From a virus, in IMG/VR virus record IMGVR_UViG_3300031788_000121, positions 1-21,666 of that record: 21,666 bases of DNA; one strand, 5' to 3'. The notes below the pieces were generated by a model. That model was given only the letters and a program-made list of their open reading frames with translations, was not told where the DNA came from and searched no databases. Both the position numbers and the translations under genes were made by a program. Positions 6,618 to 14,677 of the stretch are shown piece by piece (position 1 is the stretch's first letter; each line of letters opens with the position of its first letter).

Positions 6618-6857
6618 ATGTCTGAAAATAAATTCGAAATTAATTCACAAGAAGAAGTAGCTTTTAAACTTTTTAATGAAATAGAAAACGCATTGGGACA
6701 AGAAGTATATCATCCAATGCAACAAGGAATGATTTCACGAAAGGCAAACACAAAAGAAATTCGCGAGCAGAAATTAAAACTTTTTGCTCTTATCTTGTCT
6801 ATCGTTAAAGGAGAGACAAAAGAAAAAGATATTAAACTTCCTGATCTAATTTGGTAA
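6618..6857 (+). CDS. Small acidic/basic helical protein, unknown
   Basis: 79 residues, mixed charge and helical, with no signal or membrane segment. TAGGAG (6606-6611) is a good Shine-Dalgarno 6 nt before the ATG but is paired in a small hairpin. The gene is the first downstream of the promoter/dyad at 6459, so it is the probable regulated product of that unit. Its 3' end overlaps the convergent membrane-protein gene by 26 bp. No family is recognised. Size, AT-rich composition and tight control would fit an accessory regulator or inhibitor, but nothing in the sequence shows which. Confidence 0.65.
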   Translation: MSENKFEINSQEEVAFKLFNEIENALGQEVYHPMQQGMISRKANTKEIREQKLKLFALILSIVKGETKEKDIKLPDLIW

Positions 6858-7080
6858 TTTCTGAAGGATGACGAGGAAAACTGCCAGTCAAAAAGTAGTA
6901 ATATTGTTGAGCGGTTTCAATTTTTTGATAAATTGGGAGATTTTCTTGAATGGCAAACTCAAGAGCTTTAAGAGCGATTTCAGGATCAAAGGACATATAA
7001 ACCTCACGGAGTTGAAAATGAATAAAGGGAATATACCAAAACAAAACCAGACCGGCAATAACATAAGCTGGGCGAAACAT
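6832..7080 (-). CDS. Small single-pass membrane protein, unknown
   Basis: 82 residues from ATG 7080. A hydrophobic segment (about 5-22, AYVIAGLVLFWYIPFIHF) is followed by a soluble helical tail (MSFDPEIALKALEFAIQENL, then YQKIETAQQYYYFLTGSF). An internal ATG at 6996 has a good ribosome-binding site (GAGG, 5 nt upstream), so a 54-residue cytoplasmic form without the membrane helix is possible. It is the only minus-strand gene inside the plus-strand cargo block, converging on 6618-6857 and diverging from 7101. I favour it over the plus-strand frame 6868-7104 because its hydrophobicity and residue pattern look protein-like and that frame's do not. Confidence 0.5.
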   Translation of the reverse strand: MFRPAYVIAGLVLFWYIPFIHFQLREVYMSFDPEIALKALEFAIQENLPIYQKIETAQQYYYFLTGSFPRHPSEITKLDQEV

Positions 7081-7100
7081 TATAGGAATAGGGGTGTGAA

Positions 7101-7718
7101 ATGACTTTTTGGACAGTTGTTTTAATTCTTGGCGGAATATGGCTTTTTATCGAGTACCCAAAACAAATTATTATTGGAATAGGCTGTATAGTAGCTTTAG
7201 GATTTCTTATTTACGTATCCACTGAAATACAAGACACAAAAAATAGAAAGGAAAGAGAGCTAACACAGATTAAGCAAACTCAAGAAAATACTAGAAGATA
7301 TATAGTTGAAAATGATCTTTTAGCTAACGTAAAAATATTTGTTACTTATAGCGTTGGAAGGGAAACCTGCCCAAAAGAATTTCCTTTGTTGGTCGTTTAT
7401 GAGAATTTAACAGACAGAACTATTAATTTTGTTGGGGTTAAGTTTTCTGCTTATAAGCAAGGATATAGCAATAATGTTATTAAGACTGGGTCTTATTATA
7501 AAAAAGAAGGCTATAGAAGTGTCAATGTAAGAGATAATGAAAAGTACGAATCTCACAAAATAATTGAGCCAAAAAAATCACATATTAGTTGTTTTAGGCT
7601 GCCAGAGTTTCAAGAAAATGAAACGATAGACCCAAAAACATTGTCTTATAAAGCATACGCAAAACGCATTGAGTTTTCGAATGGATACAAAATAGGAGAT
7701 TGGTCATATAATTGGTAA
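7101..7718 (+). CDS. Membrane-anchored protein, unknown; possible exclusion factor
   Basis: 205 residues. Two adjacent membrane helices (about 3-19 FWTVVLILGGIWLFIEY and 22-41 QIIIGIGCIVALGFLIYVST) precede a charged coiled stretch (about 45-70) and a C-terminal beta-rich soluble domain of about 130 residues (KIFVTYSVG, FPLLVVYENLTDRTINFVGVKF, WSYNW end). AGGGG 6 nt before ATG 7101 is a good ribosome-binding site. The gene is clearly AT-richer than the structural operon. P22 carries its superinfection-exclusion membrane protein SieA in this same genomic slot, so exclusion is a reasonable guess from position; I see no sequence similarity that proves it. Confidence 0.75.
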   Translation: MTFWTVVLILGGIWLFIEYPKQIIIGIGCIVALGFLIYVSTEIQDTKNRKERELTQIKQTQENTRRYIVENDLLANVKIFVTYSVGRETCPKEFPLLVVYENLTDRTINFVGVKFSAYKQGYSNNVIKTGSYYKKEGYRSVNVRDNEKYESHKIIEPKKSHISCFRLPEFQENETIDPKTLSYKAYAKRIEFSNGYKIGDWSYNW

Positions 7719-7757
7719 ACATAGAGACAAGATAAAAAACAAGAAAGGAAGTTAACT

Positions 7758-8057
7758 ATGAAAAAACTTATATACGCTTTAATAGCAATGTCTTTAGTAG
7801 TGCAAGTGCAGGCAAAATATATACCGCTTACTAAAGAGCAAATGCAGAAAATGTCTACAAAAGACCTTATTAAATATAGGGAAAATCTTTATGAAATAAG
7901 AAAGAAAGCAAACGAAGAAGGGGACGACCCCGTCAATAAGCTCACCCTGAGTGAATTAACCTCTTTATCTTCCGAAGAAAGGAAAAAACTCATTCCTCAA
8001 ATGTCAAGGAAGCAAAAAGAAGAATTACTAGCGCATTTAACATGGCTAAGAAATTAA
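7758..8057 (+). CDS. Small exported protein, unknown
   Basis: 99 residues with a clean Sec signal peptide (MKKLIYALIAMSLVVQVQA, AXA cleavage after residue 19). The mature 80 residues are helical and highly charged, with a loose repeat of T(K/L)-L and SxEERKKLIPQMSRKQKEELL, and no cysteine. AAGGAAG 6 nt before the ATG is a strong ribosome-binding site, and the gene lies 39 nt after the membrane-protein gene, so they are likely co-transcribed. It is the last plus-strand cargo gene and converges on the gp16-like gene. It is predicted periplasmic, perhaps partnering the membrane protein upstream. Confidence 0.75.
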   Translation: MKKLIYALIAMSLVVQVQAKYIPLTKEQMQKMSTKDLIKYRENLYEIRKKANEEGDDPVNKLTLSELTSLSSEERKKLIPQMSRKQKEELLAHLTWLRN

Positions 8058-8286
8058 ATTAAATCATAAGTTCGTTAACTTTTGTAAGCATGTCCAAATT
8101 CAGGAGGTGTTCGGCAAAGGAGCTTATAATATGGGAAGCAGTTTTAGTTGCTTTCATGTAATTTGATGACACAACGCTTTGAATTAAAATCAAGACATCA
8201 TCTTTTTTTTCGATAAAAAAAAACAGGATTTAGAGGTAAGATAGATATAGAAAACCTTTCTTTTACTTATCTTCAAAACCTTTCTT
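8058..8286. other. Convergent intergenic region
   Basis: 229 bp between the plus-strand cargo genes and the 3' end of the gp16-like gene. It holds no convincing ORF; an 11-codon frame at 8131 is too short to support. The clearest elements are an A/T hairpin at 8203-8223 and a 24-bp tandem duplication at its right end. Confidence 0.6.
8203..8223. terminator. Possible weak bidirectional terminator
   Basis: T8 (8203-8210), loop CGAT, then A9 (8215-8223) form an all-A/T stem between two converging transcription units. Either strand gives a hairpin ending in a U run. With no G-C pairs the stem would be weak, so this is a low-confidence call. Confidence 0.35.
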
Positions 8287-8298
8287 TTACTTATCTTC
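8251..8298. repeat. Perfect 24-bp tandem duplication at gp16-like stop codon
   Basis: 8251-8274 and 8275-8298 are identical 24-mers that begin AAAACCTTTC and end ACTTATCTTC. The second copy contains the stop codon (8287-8289) and the last codons of the gp16-like protein. The first copy lies just beyond the stop, so the duplication adds 24 nt to the 3' untranslated region without altering the protein. Confidence 0.95.
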
Positions 8299-10521
8299 AT
8301 CTGAAATTCTACCTGCTTGCTGTGCGAGTTGTTTTAATGCGGATTCTCCAAACTCTTCTGCAAACGATTTATCCAGCATTGCCCCCCATTTAAGAGCATC
8401 TTTTCCTCTGCCTTCAGCAGAGGCTTTAGCAGCGTTTAGGGCAATGTTCATCAGCTTACGATTGGTTACTGCCCAAGAAAGAATTGACCCTGCCAAGGCA
8501 GCCTTTCCTAAGCCTTTTGCTGCTGAAATAATACCTCCTCCTCCTCCAATAGCTCCGCCAATGACAGCTAATACCATGCCTTCCTGAGCAGAGCCTGAAG
8601 CGTTAGGGTTGCGTTTAAAGCGTGCCGTCATTCCTTCAGCATATTTAGCAAAAGACTGAAGTTGTTTATAAGTCTGCTCTCCTGCCAAATGCTTAATTAA
8701 AACTGCCTTGGATGGGTCTGCTAAATTTTTATGAAGTGCATGCCAAGAAATACGACCATCCTTGCTTTCAAGTACAGATTCCATTCCTTTTGCAAAAATA
8801 GAGTCAAGCTTTTCTCTTTTGATAGATTCAAAAAACTTTTGACCCTCCTTTGTCTTGCCTAAAAATCCTTCAAGAGCCACAAAGTCAGAAACATTATTGA
8901 GTTTGCTTAATATCTTTTCTGGGTCTTCCTGATTTAAAATTCCTTTAAGGGTAGAGTTCGCAAGACCTGTTTCATCCCCTAAATATTTGCCATAAAAACT
9001 GTCGGCTTTCTTGAAGAACCCAAACCATTTCCCATGCTCTGCACTTTTTGTTCCGTAAACCGCAATATCTTTATCAAAAGCTCCCTTTAATCCCTTTAAA
9101 AGTTCTTTGACCCCTGCTGCTTCGGGGTTCCAGTCAATATCATCATTCAGGCTTATTTTAGTTCCAACTACGTCATTAATATCAACTTCTTTAGACACCT
9201 TTTTAGGTTTAATTGCTTTGGATTCTGTCGGACTAACCCAAAGTGTGGCTTCTTTCCCTTCTGTTTTATAAATTTTCTTTTCAATGTCATTAAGCCAAGA
9301 CGTTAAAAACGTTTGCTGCCTTGAGTCTTTAAGAGTACGTGTCATCTCTCTTAATTTTTTAATTTCAGCTTCAACGTGAGTAAGGGAAGCCATCTTATCA
9401 GCAGGAAGGGCGTGTTTAGCCTGCTCGTACATAAAGTCAGCTTCTTTTTTGACAACGTACTCTGCCTCTTTCAACGTTTGTTTAATGCTGGTTCCAACGT
9501 CTAAAGCTCTTTGGCCTGCATCGGATGAACGGGATATTTGTTCTCCAACGTTTGTTGTCTCGTCCCTTAATTTTTCAACAAACTCTTCATTCGCTTGAGA
9601 TAAATTCCTGTTATGCTTTGTGCCAGCAATAGGTGTTCTTTGAACGATTTGTTCGTTCCCAGCATATCTTTTTGACTCATTAAACAATCCAATCGGGGCA
9701 GTATCTCCCATCCCAATATCTTGAGCCGCATGATAAAGTTCAACGTTGTAATTCTTGGGATCATGTCCAAGAGTGGATAAAAATTTAGGAGCAGAACCTT
9801 TAGTAAATATCGTAGCTAAGGTTGCAGCAAGTCCAGCCCCCATCCCTTCAGCTTCAGCCAATAAGGGATTGTGTCCTTTTTCTTTCATTTTCTCAGCAGT
9901 AACGCCAGCCGTAAATCCGCCTATTAAATCCCGACCCTTTGCGCTTGATAAAGCCTTCAAGATATGAGAGGCGGATTCTGCTCCAAATTTTTCAATTAAT
10001 TTAGCATAGGCAACCCCGCCCGCCATCGACCCTGTAATCTTTAGACCTTCTTGTAAGGCTTTCTGGTCTTCAGGTGTTGTCGTATAGCCTTGAGTAGCAT
10101 TATCAATACCTTTATCAATGGTTTCAACAGCGGAAGAAATCGTAGGAACTTCTCCTCCATAGGGCATATAGGGAATCTCTCCCCCCATTGACTCTGCACG
10201 AGCGTAAGCTTCTCTATCAAGCTTTTGTGAATCTATCGCCTGATTTTTAATATTCGAAACAGAGGCAGAAATGTTATAAGGAGCAGTTACTAAATCAGCG
10301 GTTCCTCCTACGGCTCCAGCCGTTAATGATTTCCCAGAACGAGCAAATGCCCTACCCAATGTCCGATCTCCTGAGAATTCAGTATATGGGTCAACGCCTC
10401 TTTGCTCTAAAGTTTGAGAAAGTAGATTTTCTTCGTCATCAAGAGATGAAATATTCTTATCAGCCCCTGCTAAATCTGACTTTAGGAGAGACATCTCATC
10501 TTCTAAACTTTGAATGCTCAT
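8287..10521 (-). CDS. P22 gp16-like DNA ejection (internal virion) protein
   Basis: 744 residues (P22 gp16 is about 609). N-terminal coiled coil (about 1-40). Ala/Gly-rich amphipathic segments (for example GAVGGTADLVTAPYNI, GMGAGLAATLATIFTKG) lie between long charged helices. A strongly hydrophobic Gly-rich segment near the C-terminus (GMVLAVIGGAIGGGGGIIS, then AALAGSILSWAVTN) could insert in membrane. No enzyme motif is seen. Such proteins are packaged in the head and expelled to form the DNA path across the envelope. The assignment rests on position (last of three such genes, after the gp7- and gp20-like genes), size and composition. ATGA overlap with the preceding gene shows translational coupling. 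A 24-bp duplication covers the stop. Confidence 0.65.
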   Translation of the reverse strand: MSIQSLEDEMSLLKSDLAGADKNISSLDDEENLLSQTLEQRGVDPYTEFSGDRTLGRAFARSGKSLTAGAVGGTADLVTAPYNISASVSNIKNQAIDSQKLDREAYARAESMGGEIPYMPYGGEVPTISSAVETIDKGIDNATQGYTTTPEDQKALQEGLKITGSMAGGVAYAKLIEKFGAESASHILKALSSAKGRDLIGGFTAGVTAEKMKEKGHNPLLAEAEGMGAGLAATLATIFTKGSAPKFLSTLGHDPKNYNVELYHAAQDIGMGDTAPIGLFNESKRYAGNEQIVQRTPIAGTKHNRNLSQANEEFVEKLRDETTNVGEQISRSSDAGQRALDVGTSIKQTLKEAEYVVKKEADFMYEQAKHALPADKMASLTHVEAEIKKLREMTRTLKDSRQQTFLTSWLNDIEKKIYKTEGKEATLWVSPTESKAIKPKKVSKEVDINDVVGTKISLNDDIDWNPEAAGVKELLKGLKGAFDKDIAVYGTKSAEHGKWFGFFKKADSFYGKYLGDETGLANSTLKGILNQEDPEKILSKLNNVSDFVALEGFLGKTKEGQKFFESIKREKLDSIFAKGMESVLESKDGRISWHALHKNLADPSKAVLIKHLAGEQTYKQLQSFAKYAEGMTARFKRNPNASGSAQEGMVLAVIGGAIGGGGGIISAAKGLGKAALAGSILSWAVTNRKLMNIALNAAKASAEGRGKDALKWGAMLDKSFAEEFGESALKQLAQQAGRISDEDK

Positions 10522-11984
10522 TTTTTATTAGCCTTCAAAGATTGAATAAATGCTAACCTTTCTCTTTTTTGTTCATCCGTCAAAGAATTTATCTGCTCTC
10601 TTGTAAGATGTTTTTCAGAGGTGAGGATACCCTTATTGCCATAATACTCCTCTGCCTCTTGCTTGACTTTTTCCGTGTAGGGGTCAATTTTCTCTTGATA
10701 AAAATCACCTAGCTTTTCTTCTTGTCCAACAATGTTTTTAGTTGCATTGAGAGTATCAACATAGATAGATTTTTCAAACTGTGCCTTGTCAATCATGTCA
10801 GTGATGAGTTTATCGTACGCTTTTGGTGGTATTCCCTTCCCTGGGACAGTTTGAGCGACAATGCTATCAATGAGCATGTTCGGATTAGACAGTCCTTTGA
10901 CTTGACCGATTCTCAATTCAGCGGAAAGCTTATCAAATGTAGCAATATATTCTTTAAGCTGTTCATCCCCAACGTGCTGACGCGCATATAAATTAAGAGC
11001 CTCTCCAATATCAGACCTTTCATGTTTTGCAGTATAAAGAACATTCGCCAAATCGTTCAACATATCTGGTCTTGCTTTGACCAGTTCCTTTAATTTGGTT
11101 GCCGTATTGATAACGTTTGTCGTGGACTGAAGTTTTGGTTCATAGAATTCTCTTGTTCTTTGAATCCTTTTTGCTCCAATTTCTTTTGTGCGCTCGGATG
11201 CATTATTAGCCTCTTGTTTCCTAATGCCTAATTCCTGCGGTCTATAGGCCTCATCCAAATTCGCCCTCTGCACACTTGCATCCGCTGACCTTGCTCGCGC
11301 CTCAGCGGCCATCGTCTCGTTATCCAACTGCCGTTTTGAATAATCATCAGCCTGCCGTGTGAGGCGTTCCTGCTCGATATTCTCTTTCAACCCTTTAAAC
11401 AGGGGAGAGTTGAGCAGATCAATATTCTGCACGCCCATTTTCTTGCTGGAGAGGGTAATGTTGGCAGGATTCACGCCGTCTACCGCATCAATCGCGAAGT
11501 CCTGACCCGTCATGGTGTTATACTGCTTCACAACGCCACCCACAAAGTCCATACGATCACGAGGAGAGAGGGAATCTGCTTTTTGCAGGTAAGTCTTGAG
11601 GGAAGGCACAATCGCCTCTTCAGCCTCTTTCATGTCCTGTTTTTTCATAATCATGTCAGAAGCTTTCCGACCCTGTTCTTCGATATACGAAAGACCTTGA
11701 GCAATTTTATTCAGTTCTTCAATCTTCTTCTTGTTCTTGCCTGTAGATGCCCCTTCGTAAAAACCTTTCAAAGCAAGCTGCCAGCCCCTCAGAGGACGAC
11801 CCCCCGCTCCTTCCATAAGCGTCTTGTTGGCAGCATCAAAATAGCCTTCCTCATCGGGAGTGGAAGCGACAACCTCCCCTTTCTTGGCAAGCGCCGTTGT
11901 TCTTGAATTCAGGAGATTATGCAACTCCTCGCTGCGGGGATTTTTTTTGTTTTTGAGGCGATCCTGATAAATGTTCGTCGACAT
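10518..11984 (-). CDS. P22 gp20-like ejection (internal virion) protein
   Basis: 488 residues, close to P22 gp20 (about 471). Almost entirely helical and charged, with a long Ala/Arg/Glu/Gln region around 205-280 (QERLTRQADDY, AAEARARSADASVQRANLDE, KEIGAKRIQRTREFYEPKL), typical of ejection proteins. No signal peptide, membrane helix or enzyme motif. ATG 11984 overlaps the gp7-like stop by one base (TGATG), and its own stop overlaps the gp16-like start by 4 nt (ATGA), so the three are translated as a set. GC content by eye drops from roughly 50-58% to about 38-40% going downstream of about 11220, inside this gene. Confidence 0.6.
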   Translation of the reverse strand: MSTNIYQDRLKNKKNPRSEELHNLLNSRTTALAKKGEVVASTPDEEGYFDAANKTLMEGAGGRPLRGWQLALKGFYEGASTGKNKKKIEELNKIAQGLSYIEEQGRKASDMIMKKQDMKEAEEAIVPSLKTYLQKADSLSPRDRMDFVGGVVKQYNTMTGQDFAIDAVDGVNPANITLSSKKMGVQNIDLLNSPLFKGLKENIEQERLTRQADDYSKRQLDNETMAAEARARSADASVQRANLDEAYRPQELGIRKQEANNASERTKEIGAKRIQRTREFYEPKLQSTTNVINTATKLKELVKARPDMLNDLANVLYTAKHERSDIGEALNLYARQHVGDEQLKEYIATFDKLSAELRIGQVKGLSNPNMLIDSIVAQTVPGKGIPPKAYDKLITDMIDKAQFEKSIYVDTLNATKNIVGQEEKLGDFYQEKIDPYTEKVKQEAEEYYGNKGILTSEKHLTREQINSLTDEQKRERLAFIQSLKANKK

Positions 11985-13102
11985 CAGTACACCAATCCTT
12001 TGCTAAAGCCGTCATTTTTGCCTCTGGTCAGCCAATCTGCAAAGCCCATCGTGTATTTTCCAATGCTGGAATTGGGATTAATCATTTCTCCCCCGATCTT
12101 GCCCGCATGATATCCTGCTATTTCTCCAAAGTTTAAAGGCTTGCGATCAAAGGCTCCTAGTTGATTCTGGTAATTAAGAATGCTTCCTTCCATATTGGTG
12201 CGGTGTCCCTGCATTTGAGACGCAAAGAGGTTTTGCGCTGTCTGAGGCGCGACATTCTGAAGAGCCGTGTTAATGTCTTCCTTGCGAATTCCTGCCCCCG
12301 TCTGAAACAAGCCTGCCTGTTCCTGAATTTGCTTAGCACGATGCGTTTCACGTTCACCTGCTTGTTCTCTGTTAGCAGCAAGGATCATTTGCTCTGCATC
12401 AAGCTCTCCTGTACGCCCTTGCTCTCCAAGGTTATAAGCCAACACGCGGTTTTGAATATCTTTGTTCTGAAGTTCTCGCGCATTTATTTCGGAGGTAACG
12501 TCATTTTTAGCAACAGCCTCTGCATATTGACGATCCAGAGCCGCCTCAGCGTTCGCCCATGCGGTGCTATCCACACCATAACCCATACGCGTGAGTTCTG
12601 CCTGCTTGGCGTTCTTTGCGGTTCTGAATTCATCATCAATCACTGTTTTTTGCATATTCTTGAAGTTCTGGGCAAATTCGTTAAAGTCAGGAATTTGAGC
12701 GAGTCGGGCAATATCTCTCCCCCTTTTCTGATTCAGATGGTTCACGCTTTGAATAAAGGGCGCAAAATCAATAACGGCATTTGGATCAAGCTGATACAGC
12801 TGCTGAATGTTTCCCAAAGCATTTTTCATAAGATCGCCCGCTTCATCATAAAGAATTTGTTCCTGTTTCGTGCGGGGTATTCTTTCAATGACACGCCGCT
12901 TTTTCCCATCCGCCCCATTGACATTGATCGCCTGCACACCCGCAACCTTGTCAATCACGTCCATCATGTCTTCAGGCTTGGGCGCATCAGGGATTTTTGG
13001 CGGTGCAGGAGGCTTTGGCGCACTTCTTGACGCCAAAATTGAACCACCCGCTGCTAAAGCTCCACCGATCAATGCTGGTGCTATGGGCGCAAGAAATGCC
13101 AT
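11984..13102 (-). CDS. P22 gp7-like ejection (internal virion) protein
   Basis: 372 residues (P22 gp7 is about 229). The N-terminus is a hydrophobic Ala/Gly segment (2-24, AFLAPIAPALIGGALAAGGSILA) followed by a Pro-rich linker (about 29-44, PKPPAPPKIPDAPKPE). This front end is common in small podovirus internal virion proteins, where it can be processed or act in membrane entry. The rest is a long Gln/Ala/Arg helical region (NARELQNKDIQNRVLAYNLG, AAANREQAGERETHRAKQIQ-like) consistent with helical bundles. It starts 3 nt after the gp14-slot gene with GAGG before the ATG. Function is inferred from order and composition; no direct homology can be shown here. Confidence 0.6.
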   Translation of the reverse strand: MAFLAPIAPALIGGALAAGGSILASRSAPKPPAPPKIPDAPKPEDMMDVIDKVAGVQAINVNGADGKKRRVIERIPRTKQEQILYDEAGDLMKNALGNIQQLYQLDPNAVIDFAPFIQSVNHLNQKRGRDIARLAQIPDFNEFAQNFKNMQKTVIDDEFRTAKNAKQAELTRMGYGVDSTAWANAEAALDRQYAEAVAKNDVTSEINARELQNKDIQNRVLAYNLGEQGRTGELDAEQMILAANREQAGERETHRAKQIQEQAGLFQTGAGIRKEDINTALQNVAPQTAQNLFASQMQGHRTNMEGSILNYQNQLGAFDRKPLNFGEIAGYHAGKIGGEMINPNSSIGKYTMGFADWLTRGKNDGFSKGLVY

Positions 13103-13105
13103 ACA

Positions 13106-13477
13106 CTAAACCTCGTATTCTTTATAATAACAAAAATATTCAAATGATTTTCCACAATATTTTATACCATATCTCTGCATTCTATGTAACAATTTCAGGA
13201 TGCTAGTCTTGAGGGTCATAAACAAACAAACCTTGAACCCTAATTGACAGGGAAAATCTGCAATATCCAAAATAAGCTCCTTACTCATGCTGTTTCGCAA
13301 TTCAGGATGGATGTAAAAACCAAGATTGCAATAACCGACCCCTATATCTGTCATCCCGATGATCCCAAACGGCTTTCCTTTATGAATAATCTCAAAGAAT
13401 TTACCTCCCTCATAATAGAATTCAGGAAAAGAATTCTTGACTTCCTGTGCATCAATTTCTGTAAAAGAGGTTGTCAT
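13106..13477 (-). CDS. Small GNAT-like protein in the P22 gp14 slot
   Basis: 123 residues starting MTTSFTEID. ATG 13477 is chosen over GTG 13480 because AGGAGG lies 5 nt before it and overlaps the upstream stop. The pattern KFFEIIHKGKPFGIIGMTDIGVGYCNLGFYIHPELRNSMSKELILDIADFPCQLGFKVCLFMT resembles the beta4-helix-beta5 core of GNAT-fold proteins (a ligand-binding 'W-I-HPE-R' type strand/turn, then helix), but without a clear acetyl-CoA Q/RxxGxG loop. It is therefore probably a structural relative rather than an active acetyltransferase. P22 gene 14, a small head-assembly protein, lies in the same place between 26 and 7. The gene is AT-richer than both neighbours. Confidence 0.5.
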   Translation of the reverse strand: MTTSFTEIDAQEVKNSFPEFYYEGGKFFEIIHKGKPFGIIGMTDIGVGYCNLGFYIHPELRNSMSKELILDIADFPCQLGFKVCLFMTLKTSILKLLHRMQRYGIKYCGKSFEYFCYYKEYEV

Positions 13478-13486
13478 CACCGCCTC

Positions 13487-14677
13487 CTAAAAACTGTAGA
13501 CCAGCACAGAAAAGGGACAATCATACAAGATGCCTGATCCCGATGTGACCGTGACTGTAAATCCATTAACATTTCTATTGGAAACGTTCATGGTCAAACC
13601 TCCCCCCACATTATTCAAATCTGGGGTCAGCTGAACAATATAGGTGGTATTAATGGCGGACTGGGTAAAGACAATGGGATAGGTTCCTGTGCCTGATCGG
13701 CTGGCGGTGAGTCCAATGCGGGTGGGGTAGTTGCCATTGGCTTGTACATATCCCATGGCAAAGGGAGCCACTTGTCCTGGAAGAGTCTGAAGTTTTGAAT
13801 AAGGAACAGTGTTGTCTTGTAACAGTGTCCCTAAAGTTTGATTTCTTGGGGCGTTATTCAGAACATTTGAAATTTCTCGAAAGCCAACATCCTTCCCTCT
13901 TCCGCCTGACAGGAGAGAGTAAGCGTTATTTGGAGCAAGAATGGCTGAGACATTATTTGTCCCTGCACCAGAACCTAAAACGGATGCTGTTTGCGTTCCC
14001 GCGTTGAGCTTGCTAAGAGGAATAGTCGTATCCCCCAATTTGGAACCATCAAAAGGTGTTGTTGTTTTGCTCCATATGCCGTAAAGAGGATAAGCATTCA
14101 GTCTTCCATCGTCGCCGACGGTCGCAATCGTCCACGGACGATTCGCAAAACTGAGTTCACCATAACTCGTACTTCCAAGTTGCCCTACTACAAGACAAGC
14201 ATTCCCTAGCGCTTGCGTTTTGGTCAGAGGCACAAGCTGAATTTTGCTATTGCTCACAGACAGATCAGCAAGTTTGATGGTTGTCACGGCTCCATCGGCA
14301 AGTTGAAGCGTTCCAACGGCTTGTAAGCCAATCTTGGCTGTTGTGACCATCAAATCCTGAATATGCTGTGTTTGAATGGTATTCACAGCAAGGTTCAAAG
14401 CGTTTACAAGTGTCCAGGAAATATTCCCATTCCCATCCGTCATCATCAATCTATTGGCGTTGAGAGGGTCGCTCGCTCCAGGCAACGCACCGACGACAAT
14501 GCCGTTGACATACGCTGCCTGAGCATTCAAGATGTCTATAAGGGCGTCAAAATCTGCATCAAACATTTCTGCTGTCGGCGGCATCATCCCCAAGGAAGAA
14601 TAGCGATTGTAAAAAGGAAGCTTTACCGCAGGCACATAAGGTAAGGCAGGACGGGAATTATTGGTAGGTAAAGGCAT
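13487..14677 (-). CDS. Tail needle/fibre-like protein in the P22 gp26 slot
   Basis: 396 residues. The N-terminal 60 residues are a compact Pro-rich, then helical segment. The middle has tail-fibre repeats of the form D-(A/T)V-x-x-KL: DGAVTTIKLAD, DLSVSNSKIQ, DTTIPLSKLN and DNTVPYSKLQ. The C-terminal 80 residues (PIVFTQSAINTTYIVQLTPD to the CPFSVLVYSF end) are a beta knob. The gene directly follows the tail-hub gene (adjacent, no gap) as gp26 follows gp10 in P22, so the product should cap or extend the short tail. P22 gp26 is a slender coiled-coil needle of about 233 residues; this protein is longer, lacks a long coiled coil, and looks like a needle with a fibre-type shaft and receptor-binding knob. 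Confidence 0.6.
   Translation of the reverse strand: MPLPTNNSRPALPYVPAVKLPFYNRYSSLGMMPPTAEMFDADFDALIDILNAQAAYVNGIVVGALPGASDPLNANRLMMTDGNGNISWTLVNALNLAVNTIQTQHIQDLMVTTAKIGLQAVGTLQLADGAVTTIKLADLSVSNSKIQLVPLTKTQALGNACLVVGQLGSTSYGELSFANRPWTIATVGDDGRLNAYPLYGIWSKTTTPFDGSKLGDTTIPLSKLNAGTQTASVLGSGAGTNNVSAILAPNNAYSLLSGGRGKDVGFREISNVLNNAPRNQTLGTLLQDNTVPYSKLQTLPGQVAPFAMGYVQANGNYPTRIGLTASRSGTGTYPIVFTQSAINTTYIVQLTPDLNNVGGGLTMNVSNRNVNGFTVTVTSGSGILYDCPFSVLVYSF

Noticed and set aside
6868-7104. Plus-strand 78-codon ORF
   Set aside because: Overlaps the more protein-like minus-strand membrane protein; residue pattern looks random and the ribosome-binding site is poor.
8131-8166. 11-codon ORF after AAAGGAG
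   Set aside because: Too short, with a poor pattern and nothing to support expression.
12161-13030. 289-codon plus-strand ORF
   Set aside because: Fully antisense to the gp7-like gene, no ribosome-binding site, no protein-like pattern; the minus-strand gene fits the operon.
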